A stretch of DNA of 7,368 nt from an uncultured Oscillospiraceae bacterium. Lineage in GTDB: Bacteria > Bacillota_A > Clostridia > Oscillospirales > Oscillospiraceae. The stretch covers positions 1 to 7,368 of the forward strand of contig CAKTZK010000072.1 in assembly GCA_934635515.1 (NCBI GenBank). Direction: 5' to 3'. Each line of letters begins with the position of its first letter. Position 1 is the first letter of the stretch. The position numbers and the translations under genes were made by a program. Shown here in pieces: positions 1-5,283 of the stretch. Below the pieces are notes generated by a model, which was given only the letters and a program-made list of their open reading frames with translations, did not search any database and was not told the origin of the DNA.

Positions 1-804
1 ACCTACGGCTGCAGCCACAACCGCTGCGCTTTCTGCGATATGTATAACGACAAGCATTTCGCCATGCGGCCTATGCAGGAGATCCGGGAGGATTTTGAGC
101 TGGCCCGGCGAGTCTATGGTCATGTAGGCCGGGTGTTTTTGGCCGACGGAGACGCGCTGATGCGCAGGACCGGCGACCTGGTGGAGATATTGGGGCTGAT
201 ATACGGCCTGTTTCCCGAGTGCGAGCGGGTGACCTGCTACGCCTCCCCCACAAGCCTGCAGATCAAATCGGAGGAGGATCTGCGCCTGCTGCGGGAGAAG
301 GGCCTGAAGATGGTATATATGGGTCTGGAATCCGGCTGTGATGAGGTGCTGAAACGCATGAATAAGGGCCACACGGCGGCACAGATCATTGAGGCGGGGC
401 AGAAGGCCCGGCGCTGCGGCCTGCAGCTGTCCGTGACAGCCATTTCCGGCCTTGGCAGCCGGGAGCTGTGGCGGGAGCACGCAGTGGAGACGGCCAAGGC
501 GTTCAGCGCCATAAATCCCGAATATATCGGGCTGCTGACCCTGCTGGTGGAGCCTGGTACCCCTCTGGAAAAATGGGTGCGGGAGGGAAGCTTCCATTTG
601 CTGGGACCACTGGAGGTGATGCAGGAGATGGAGCTGTTTTTGCAGCATATTGACAGCCCCGGCAGTGTCTTTCGCATGAATCATGCGTCCAACTATCTGA
701 CGTTGAAGGGGACGCTGAATCAGGACCGGGAGCGGCTGCTGCAGCAGGTGCGCCAGGGCCTGGCGGGCCAGGGACTGAGAGATGAATTTATGCGGGCGCT
801 GTGA
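1..804 (+). CDS. Radical SAM protein, 5' end missing
   Basis: Open from the first base in frame 1; the true start lies left of the window, so only 267 residues of the C-terminal part are visible. Cysteines at visible residues 4, 9 and 12 (GCSHNRCAFC) form a CX4CX2C cluster that would hold the [4Fe-4S] cluster cleaving S-adenosylmethionine; most radical SAM enzymes have CX3CX2C. The FLADGDA segment (46-52) and MGLESG (107-112) fit the strand motifs of a radical SAM TIM barrel, the latter being the usual SAM-contacting region. The Met at base 40 lies inside the cluster loop and is not the start. No auxiliary Cys-rich cluster domain is seen in the C-terminal half, and the substrate cannot be told. 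The gene ends just before a strong hairpin terminator, so it closes its transcription unit. Family call is firm; specific function unknown. Confidence 0.88.
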   Translation, partial: TYGCSHNRCAFCDMYNDKHFAMRPMQEIREDFELARRVYGHVGRVFLADGDALMRRTGDLVEILGLIYGLFPECERVTCYASPTSLQIKSEEDLRLLREKGLKMVYMGLESGCDEVLKRMNKGHTAAQIIEAGQKARRCGLQLSVTAISGLGSRELWREHAVETAKAFSAINPEYIGLLTLLVEPGTPLEKWVREGSFHLLGPLEVMQEMELFLQHIDSPGSVFRMNHASNYLTLKGTLNQDRERLLQQVRQGLAGQGLRDEFMRAL

Positions 805-828
805 GGGCACCCAATGGCTTAAAATAGT

Positions 829-858
829 AAAACGCCGCAGGCTCACCTGCGGCGTTTT
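829..858. terminator. Bidirectional intrinsic terminator
   Basis: A perfect 13-bp inverted repeat (AAAACGCCGCAGG at 829-841 and its complement at 846-858) encloses a 4-nt CTCA loop. On the plus strand the stem ends in TTTT and runs into TTTTGTGTG; on the minus strand it ends in TTTT followed by ACTATTTT. It lies between the stop of the radical SAM gene (804) and the stop of the convergent small gene (882), so it can end both transcripts. Confidence 0.9.
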
Positions 859-881
859 GTGTGTATTCGGATAGGATACGT

Positions 882-1082
882 TTATGCGGCGCTGTGATTT
901 TGCCCGAAGTAGAGGATGCCGTATGCCAGGCACAGGATCAGGACCAATGCCGCTACTGCCACGGTGCCGATGGCGCACACAGTGCCCACGCCGTGAGGCA
1001 GGAAGAAGGCAACGACAGCCAGGGCGAAGCAGATCGCCGTCAGCAAAACGATCAAGTTACGGATAGTTTTCATCTGTTTCAT
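882..1082 (-). CDS. Small two-helix membrane protein, uncharacterised
   Basis: Encodes 66 residues with a basic N terminus (MKQMKTIRN), then two hydrophobic stretches at about residues 9-28 and 33-58, separated by a short PHG turn. This predicts a small hairpin-like inner-membrane protein with both ends on the same side, probably cytoplasmic given the Lys/Arg at the start. No catalytic motif is visible and I do not recognise the family. The case for a real gene is strong: an AGGAGG ribosome binding site (complement of 1091-1096) sits 8 nt before the ATG, an extended -10 promoter TGCTATAAT lies upstream, and a shared terminator follows the stop. It is monocistronic and convergent with the radical SAM gene. 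Function unknown; a spurious ORF is unlikely because signals and hydrophobicity agree. Confidence 0.75.
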   Translation of the reverse strand: MKQMKTIRNLIVLLTAICFALAVVAFFLPHGVGTVCAIGTVAVAALVLILCLAYGILYFGQNHSAA

Positions 1083-1090
1083 AGTACATG

Positions 1091-1096
1091 CCTCCT
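1091..1096 (-). promoter_or_regulatory. Ribosome binding site of the small membrane protein
   Basis: The minus strand reads AGGAGG here, 8 nt before the ATG at 1082. It fixes that ATG as the start rather than the out-of-frame ATG at 1089, which is only 1 nt from the site, or the in-frame Met at codon 4. Confidence 0.85.
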
Positions 1097-1115
1097 ATAT
1101 TTATTTTGTGATCTC

Positions 1116-1124
1116 ATTATAGCA
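1116..1124 (-). promoter_or_regulatory. Extended -10 promoter of the small membrane protein gene
   Basis: The minus strand reads TGCTATAAT, a consensus -10 with the TGn extension. At 16-18 bp upstream there is no good -35 (AGGAAA-like only), which the extended -10 can compensate for. Transcription would start near 1109, giving a leader of about 27 nt that includes the AGGAGG site. Confidence 0.7.
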
Positions 1125-1144
1125 GGAAAAATGTCCGTTTTCCT

Positions 1145-1219
1145 TACAAGGGTACTACAAATCGGAACATATTCGGATACAAAATCGTTACATTTTTGCT
1201 TTTTTGCTACGGATTTGTA
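1145..1219. repeat. Cluster of TACAAA-like direct and inverted repeats
   Basis: Within the divergent region, TACAAATCGGAACAT (1156-1170) and TACAAAATCGTTACAT (1178-1193) form an imperfect direct repeat 22 nt apart, about two helical turns. GATTTGTA at 1212-1219 is the exact inverted complement of TACAAATC at 1156-1163, and a further TACAA lies at 1145-1149. The cluster sits upstream of both divergent promoters, where an activator or repressor could bind. No known regulator consensus is recognised. AT-rich intergenic DNA can produce such matches by chance, so this is a candidate only. Confidence 0.35.
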
Positions 1220-1246
1220 ATGAAGTGCCGGCGCGAGGGATTACCC

Positions 1247-1275
1247 TTGAAATGGTATATGATTTTTGCTATAAT
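1247..1275 (+). promoter_or_regulatory. Housekeeping promoter of the nine-gene run
   Basis: TTGAAA (1247-1252) and TATAAT (1270-1275) are separated by exactly 17 bp, and TGC at 1267-1269 makes an extended -10. This is close to the vegetative sigma-A consensus. Transcription would begin near 1282, about 26 nt before the TTG start at 1308. It is the only clear promoter for the plus-strand genes that follow. Confidence 0.85.
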
Positions 1276-1307
1276 ATACTTCTATATGAAGATGGGGGAG
1301 TGTTGGT

Positions 1308-1964
1308 TTGCACTATTTGAGCAATTTATGGGCGGCGCTGGACTTCGGCTCGCTGTGGGACATGCTGCTGCGGCTGGCGGCGGTGCTGCTGTGCCTGACG
1401 GTGCATGAGACCTGCCACGGTCTGGCGGCCTACGCCCTGGGCGATCCTACCGCTCGGCGGGCACACCGGCTGAGCCTGAATCCCCTGCGGCACATCGACT
1501 GGTTTGGCCTGCTGATGATGTTTTTGGCGGGCTTCGGCTGGGCCAAGCCTGTGCCGGTAAACCCCAACTACTTCAAAAAGCCCAAGCAGGGCATGGCCTT
1601 GACGGCACTGGCCGGGCCGGTGAGCAACTTCCTGCTGGCGCTTATCATGCTGCTGGGGGCCCGCATTTTCTGCGATGTGGCCGCCTACACCGAGACGAAT
1701 CAGCGGATCCTGGATTTCCTGCTGATGGTGGCCATTCTCTCCATCGGATTGGGGCTTTTCAATCTGGTGCCCATCCCGCCGCTGGACGGGTCCAAGGTGC
1801 TGTTCGCAGTGCTGTCGGACCGGGCCTATGACCAGCTTATGCGTTATGAGCGGTACGGGATGCTTGTGCTTTTCGCGTTGGTGTTTTTCGATGTGGGCAG
1901 CAGCGCCCTTTCCCAGGCTATCAGCTGGGTTTTTGATCTATTTTGCCGCATTGTCGGCTTGTGA
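1308..1964 (+). CDS. Site-2 protease (M50) family membrane protein
   Basis: A 218-residue polytopic membrane protein of the short, PDZ-less M50 metalloprotease group. HETCH (33-37) is the zinc-binding HExxH motif inside the first core helix; AGPVSN (102-107) is the conserved GPxxN region, and NLVPIPPLDG (152-161) supplies the third zinc ligand, Asp160. Hydrophobic segments lie near 19-45, 64-80, 96-124, 136-156 and 187-212. Such enzymes cut substrates within the membrane; the substrate is unknown. The start is TTG: GGGGGAG (1294-1300) lies 7 nt upstream, and the frame is closed by TGA at 1287, leaving no better start. It is first in the run, 15 nt before scpA. M50 proteins are often found beside scpAB in Clostridia (established pattern), though no functional link is shown. 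Confidence 0.92.
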   Translation: MHYLSNLWAALDFGSLWDMLLRLAAVLLCLTVHETCHGLAAYALGDPTARRAHRLSLNPLRHIDWFGLLMMFLAGFGWAKPVPVNPNYFKKPKQGMALTALAGPVSNFLLALIMLLGARIFCDVAAYTETNQRILDFLLMVAILSIGLGLFNLVPIPPLDGSKVLFAVLSDRAYDQLMRYERYGMLVLFALVFFDVGSSALSQAISWVFDLFCRIVGL

Positions 1965-1979
1965 GGGAGAAAAAAGGTT

Positions 1980-2753
1980 TTGGATAATCCGATTTTTAAA
2001 TTGGAAAAAGTGGTGCAGACCAAGGCGGCGGAGCCTCTGGAGGATTTTGAGGGGCCGCTGGATCTGATTTTGTTCCTGCTGAGTAAAAATAAAATCGAGA
2101 TCCAGGACATCCCCATCGCGCTGATCCTGGATCAGTATTTGGCGTACCTGGAAAAGCGGCAGCAGATGGATCTGGAGGTGGCCAGCGAATTCGTGACCAT
2201 GGCGGCGCACCTAATGTATATTAAGACCAGGATGCTCCTCTCCATTGAGGACGAGGAGGCCCAAAGCGAGATGGACGCCCTCATTCAGTCGCTCCAGGAG
2301 CGGCAGCGGGGCGAGTGCTATCAGAAGATCCGCAAGCTCACGGAAAAACTGGGGCCCATGAGTGAGTTCGGTCGGAATATTTTCACCAAGAACCCGGAGC
2401 CTGTGAAGCGGGGGAAGGTGTTTGAGTATGAACATGAGCCGGGAGAGCTGGCCATCGCCATGCAGGAAATGCTGGACCGGCGAGACATGGCACAGCATCC
2501 GCAGCTGGCGGTGTTTGAGGACATCGTGAAGCGGGAGCCGTACTCGGTGGAGGAGAAATCCGAAGAAATTGTGCGGCGTGTAAAGCTGGCGGGCATTACA
2601 CGGTTTCTGCTGCTGTTTAAGGGCAGCCGCAGCCGCAGTGAGCTGGTGGCCACGTTTATGGCGGTGCTGGAGCTGTGTAGAAAGCATGTGCTGCGCCTGG
2701 CCGGAGGGCCGGAGGACTGCATGGTGTCCTGCGAGAAGGACAGCCAGGTGTAA
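1980..2753 (+). CDS. scpA: Segregation and condensation protein A (kleisin)
   Basis: A 257-residue kleisin that bridges the SMC dimer heads and, with two ScpB copies, forms the bacterial condensin for chromosome compaction and origin segregation; cytoplasmic, on the nucleoid. FEGPLDLILFLLSKNKI (23-39) is the ScpA N-terminal signature that contacts the SMC neck. The middle (about 85-200) is charged and should bind ScpB, and residues 218-240 (SRSELVATFMAVLELCRKHV and on) form the C-terminal winged helix for the SMC cap. Length matches the family, about 250. The start is TTG at 1980: AGGGAG (1964-1969), overlapping the stop of the previous gene, is 10 nt upstream. About 10-15 residues precede the usual signature start. 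It is followed after 12 nt by scpB, as expected for partners made together. Confidence 0.95.
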   Translation: MDNPIFKLEKVVQTKAAEPLEDFEGPLDLILFLLSKNKIEIQDIPIALILDQYLAYLEKRQQMDLEVASEFVTMAAHLMYIKTRMLLSIEDEEAQSEMDALIQSLQERQRGECYQKIRKLTEKLGPMSEFGRNIFTKNPEPVKRGKVFEYEHEPGELAIAMQEMLDRRDMAQHPQLAVFEDIVKREPYSVEEKSEEIVRRVKLAGITRFLLLFKGSRSRSELVATFMAVLELCRKHVLRLAGGPEDCMVSCEKDSQV

Positions 2754-2765
2754 GGGAGAGACATT

Positions 2766-3347
2766 ATGGAAATACTGGAAATGAAAGAGATCGAGGCGGC
2801 GCTGGAGGGTATCTTATTTGCCTCCGGCGAGCCCGTGCATATTGACCGTATATGCCTGGCCCTGGACCTGGACCGGGCTACGGCGGAGCTTGTGCTGCAA
2901 AAGCTGGCAGACTACTATAGCTTCGAGCGCCGGGGCATACGGCTCATCCGAATGGCGGACACCTGGCAGCTCTGCTCGGCCCCGGAGTATGCCGACTACA
3001 TTCGCCGGGCCTTTGAGATTCGCAAGCCTGCCAAGCTTTCCCAGCCGGCGCTGGAGGTGCTGACCATTGTGGCCTACTATCAGCCCACCACCCGGGCTTA
3101 CATCGACCAAATTCGCGGGGTGGACAGCTCCTATACCGTGGGGCTGCTGCTGGAACGGCACATGATCGAGGAGTGCGGCACCCTGCAGGTGCCGGGGCGG
3201 CCCCGGCTGTACCGCACCACCAAGGAATTTCTCCGGGCGTTCCACCTGAATACCCTGGAGGACCTGCCGGAGATGCCGGGCCTGGAGAACGACGGGCAGC
3301 TGCGGCTGGAGAACGACGGGACCATCAGCGACGAGACCAACACCTGA
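2766..3347 (+). CDS. scpB: Segregation and condensation protein B
   Basis: A 193-residue KITE-type protein of two winged-helix domains (about 5-80 and 88-160) that dimerises and binds the ScpA linker in the SMC-ScpAB condensin. ALEGILFASGEPV near the N terminus and KLSQPALEVLTIVAYYQP (90-107), then TRAYIDQIRGVDS and PGRPRLYRTT, are the family signatures. AGGGAG (2753-2758) lies 7 nt before the ATG. The C-terminal tail after about residue 165 is acidic and poorly conserved in the family, and here carries a duplicated LENDG unit (173-177 and 181-185). The stop is 17 nt before the next TTG start, so translation is probably coupled along the operon. Confidence 0.95.
   Translation: MEILEMKEIEAALEGILFASGEPVHIDRICLALDLDRATAELVLQKLADYYSFERRGIRLIRMADTWQLCSAPEYADYIRRAFEIRKPAKLSQPALEVLTIVAYYQPTTRAYIDQIRGVDSSYTVGLLLERHMIEECGTLQVPGRPRLYRTTKEFLRAFHLNTLEDLPEMPGLENDGQLRLENDGTISDETNT
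3282..3320 (+). repeat. 15-nt direct repeat in the scpB tail
   Basis: CTGGAGAACGACGGG occurs exactly at 3282-3296 and 3306-3320, a 24-nt period in frame, giving LENDG twice in the acidic C-terminal tail of ScpB. It may reflect a small in-frame duplication in a tail under weak constraint. Confidence 0.7.
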
Positions 3348-3364
3348 GAGAGGGGGCGAGGCCA

Positions 3365-4087
3365 TTGACGGCGCTGTGGATCGTGGGGGCTGTGCTCTTT
3401 TTGCTGCTGGTCATCTTCCTGAGCCGGGTGGGCGCGGAGATGGCCTTCGGGGAGGAGACGAGAGTGGTCCTTCGGCTGGGGCCTGCCCGGATGCAGGTGT
3501 TGCCGAGGAAGGAAAAGGCGAAAAAGCCGAAAAAAGAGAAGCCTCCCAAAAAGAAAAAAGAAGAAAAGCCCCAAAAGGAGATGCCGAAAATCACGGCCCG
3601 AGCGGTGCTTGAGAGCCTGCCGGAGCTGTGGGCTATCCTGAAAAAAGGGCTGCGAATGACCTTTCGGCGTGTCCGCATCTCGCCTATGAAGCTTTCGGCG
3701 GTCATCGGCGGGGAGGACCCGGCGGATACGGCTATTCTCTATGGGAAACTCAACGCCGCTATGTGGACGGTGATGCCGGTGCTCACGGAGCTGGTGCAGA
3801 TGCCGGACCCGCACATCCACCTGGAGCCGGACCTCCAGGGAGGCGAGACGAAGGTGCGGGGCGAAATGGGCGTTACGGCCCGGATATGGGACCTGACGGT
3901 CATCGGATTTGCCTGCGGCATACCGCTTATAAAATGGTTTTTACGCTTGAGAAAACAGCCGCAAGACGCGGCGAAGGATACGCAAAGCCTGCCAAGAAAG
4001 GATGAAGAAAATGGAAAACAAGAAAACCAACCTCAGCGAAATGATGGAGACCTCCATGAGCAAGGTGCGGGAGATGGTCAGCAGTGA
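3365..4087 (+). CDS. DUF2953 (YtfI-like) membrane protein
   Basis: A 240-residue protein with an N-terminal transmembrane helix (about 4-20), a Lys-rich linker (49-75, about half Lys with Pro and Glu), then a segment with RVRISPMKLS and GGEDPADTAILYGKLNAAMW (115-134) typical of DUF2953, and a second hydrophobic stretch (177-193). Bacillus subtilis YtfI is of this family and sits beside ytfJ, which supports the call and a sporulation link; biochemical function is unknown. The start is TTG at 3365 with AGGGGG (3351-3356) 8 nt upstream; the frame stays open further left but only as a shadow of scpB. The last 25 residues or so are polar, Gln/Asp/Glu-rich and encoded in another frame over the start of ytfJ, an unusually long overlap. 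The tail may be a run-through after loss of an earlier stop. Confidence 0.82.
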   Translation: MTALWIVGAVLFLLLVIFLSRVGAEMAFGEETRVVLRLGPARMQVLPRKEKAKKPKKEKPPKKKKEEKPQKEMPKITARAVLESLPELWAILKKGLRMTFRRVRISPMKLSAVIGGEDPADTAILYGKLNAAMWTVMPVLTELVQMPDPHIHLEPDLQGGETKVRGEMGVTARIWDLTVIGFACGIPLIKWFLRLRKQPQDAAKDTQSLPRKDEENGKQENQPQRNDGDLHEQGAGDGQQ

Positions 4088-4403
4088 CACGGTCATCGGC
4101 CAGCCCATCACAACGCCGGACGGGGTGACTTTGGTGCCTATTTCCCGGCTGAGCTTCGGGTTTAGCTGCGGTGGCAGAGACTTCGGCAAGGCGGCCGACG
4201 GGAAGAATTTTGCCGGCGGTACGGCTGCGGGCGTGAAGGTGGATCCGGTGGCGTTCCTGGTGGTGAAGGACGGCGTGACCCGGGTGATGCCGGTGAGCGT
4301 GCCCGCTATCGGCACGGCGGACCGGGTCATTGAGATGATCCCCCAGGTCATGGACCGGGTGGAGAATTTTATTGACAAAAAGAAGGAAACTACCGAATTT
4401 TAA
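4011..4403 (+). CDS. ytfJ: GerW family sporulation protein YtfJ
   Basis: A 130-residue protein matching the YtfJ/GerW family, linked in Bacillus to spore germination, where it is made during sporulation. Visible family features are VIGQPITTPDGVTLVPIS (around residues 28-45), the glycine-rich FGFSCGGRDFG after it, GGTAAGVKVDPVAFLVV, and a C-terminal amphipathic stretch IEMIPQVMDRVENFIDKK. No signal peptide or membrane segment is seen. I favour ATG 4011: GAAAGGA (3996-4002) lies 8 nt before it, whereas the in-frame ATG at 4002 would abut that site. With this start it overlaps the end of the DUF2953 gene by 77 nt in a different frame. Molecular role is unknown even in model species. Family call is firm; the start is moderately sure. 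Confidence 0.92.
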   Translation: MENKKTNLSEMMETSMSKVREMVSSDTVIGQPITTPDGVTLVPISRLSFGFSCGGRDFGKAADGKNFAGGTAAGVKVDPVAFLVVKDGVTRVMPVSVPAIGTADRVIEMIPQVMDRVENFIDKKKETTEF

Positions 4404-4415
4404 CTGCGTATACTG

Positions 4416-4446
4416 GCACCATCCATGCTGAAAGGGAGGATGGTGT
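4416..4446 (+). promoter_or_regulatory. Hairpin overlapping the carboxypeptidase ribosome binding site
   Basis: CACCATCC (4417-4424) and GGATGGTG (4438-4445) are perfect complements with a 13-nt loop; a G-U pair (4416/4446) can extend the stem to 9 bp. The 3' arm takes up the last two bases of the GGGAGG ribosome binding site (4434-4439) and ends just before the ATG at 4447, while the rest of the site lies in the loop. No T-tract follows, so it is not a terminator. It could damp translation of the downstream gene relative to the operon; this is inference from sequence alone. Confidence 0.45.
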
Positions 4447-5268
4447 ATGAGGGGTACACGGGTGGCGGCGATTGTGCTGGCAATGGCACTTTTGCTGACG
4501 CATCGGGCCTGGGCTGTGGACATTTCTGCCACAGCGGCGGTTTTGATGGATGCGGACACAGGCCGCGTCCTATACGAGAAAAATGCCGACCGGCGGATGC
4601 TGGTAGCCAGCACCACCAAGATCCTCACAGCTTTGGTGGTGCTGGAAAGCTGCGACCTGCAGAGCCGGGTGACGGTGACCCAAAAGCATAGAGCGGAGGG
4701 GTCGTCCATGTACCTAAAGCCCGGGGAACGGGTGACGGTGGAGTGCCTGCTTTACGGCTTGCTACTCTCCTCCGGCAACGATGCGGCCTTGGCGCTGGCG
4801 GAGGCCTGCGGCGGGGCAGAGCGGTGCGTGGGAAAGATGAACGACCTGGCCCGGCGCATCGGCATGGCGGACAGCCACTTTGAAAACCCCAACGGACTGG
4901 ACGGGGAGCAGCATTACTCCACCGCCCGGGATATGGCGAAGCTGGCGGCCTATGCCGCGAAGCAGCCTACCCTTATGCGTGTCTGCTCCACGGTGACGGC
5001 CCATGTGGGTGGCCGGACCCTGACCAACCACAACCGGCTTCTTCGGGAGCTGGAGGGCTGCGTGGGCATGAAGACCGGCTACACCAAGGCCGCCGGGCGG
5101 ACGCTGGTGTCCTGCGTGGAGCGGGAGGGGCGGACGCTGGTGGCTGTGACCTTGCAGGATGGCAACGACTGGGCCGACCACAAGGCGCTCTATGAACTTG
5201 GCTTTTCCCAGGAAACTGCGGCGGACACGGCGGCTATGCCGGGGAGAAAAGAACGACTTTGGATATGA
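4447..5268 (+). CDS. Serine-type D-Ala-D-Ala carboxypeptidase (S11), short DacB/DacF-like
   Basis: A low-molecular-weight penicillin-binding protein that removes the terminal D-Ala from peptidoglycan stem peptides outside the membrane. The N terminus is a signal peptide with probable cleavage after AWA (residue 23). All three catalytic motifs are present: STTK (55-58, nucleophile Ser55), SGN (109-111) and KTG (209-211). GGGAGG (4434-4439) is 7 nt before the ATG. At 273 residues it is about 100 shorter than Bacillus DacA, DacB or DacF (roughly 380-440) because it stops right after the catalytic domain and lacks the C-terminal beta domain and amphipathic membrane anchor. Its place between ytfJ and rluB matches dacB of B. 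subtilis, the mother-cell cortex enzyme, so a spore cortex role is likely (inference). A general cell wall role remains possible. Confidence 0.93.
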   Translation: MRGTRVAAIVLAMALLLTHRAWAVDISATAAVLMDADTGRVLYEKNADRRMLVASTTKILTALVVLESCDLQSRVTVTQKHRAEGSSMYLKPGERVTVECLLYGLLLSSGNDAALALAEACGGAERCVGKMNDLARRIGMADSHFENPNGLDGEQHYSTARDMAKLAAYAAKQPTLMRVCSTVTAHVGGRTLTNHNRLLRELEGCVGMKTGYTKAAGRTLVSCVEREGRTLVAVTLQDGNDWADHKALYELGFSQETAADTAAMPGRKERLWI

Positions 5269-5283
5269 AAGCGGGTGACGCTG

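Noticed and set aside
861..1220. Plus-strand open frame across the small membrane protein gene and the promoter region
   Set aside because: It begins within the terminator tail, is opposite a better supported gene and has no ribosome binding site or recognisable domain.
1195..1271. TTTTTGCTA repeated at 1201-1209 and 1263-1271
   Set aside because: Low-complexity T-rich match, with the second copy explained by the promoter -10; not enough to call an operator.
3530..3560. A AAA AAG runs as programmed -1 frameshift sites in the DUF2953 gene
   Set aside because: The heptamers at 3530 and 3554 are in the wrong codon phase for tandem slippage, and I see no stimulatory structure or family precedent.
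3131..3820. Minus-strand open frame of 229 codons opposite scpB and the DUF2953 gene
   Set aside because: Composition is His/Arg/Pro-rich as expected for the reverse of GC-rich codons, and it is opposite conserved genes.
4405..4440. Sporulation sigma factor promoter (GTATA at 4408-4412) before the carboxypeptidase gene
   Set aside because: A GTATA-like -35 is present, but no convincing -10 lies at the proper distance.
4417..4445. Intrinsic terminator between ytfJ and the carboxypeptidase gene
   Set aside because: The hairpin has no U-tract after it and abuts the start codon, so a translational role is more likely than termination.
3927..4709. Minus-strand open frame of 260 codons opposite ytfJ and the carboxypeptidase gene
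   Set aside because: It lies antisense to two genes with clear family motifs, has no family signature or ribosome binding site of note, and GC-rich coding DNA often leaves the opposite strand open.
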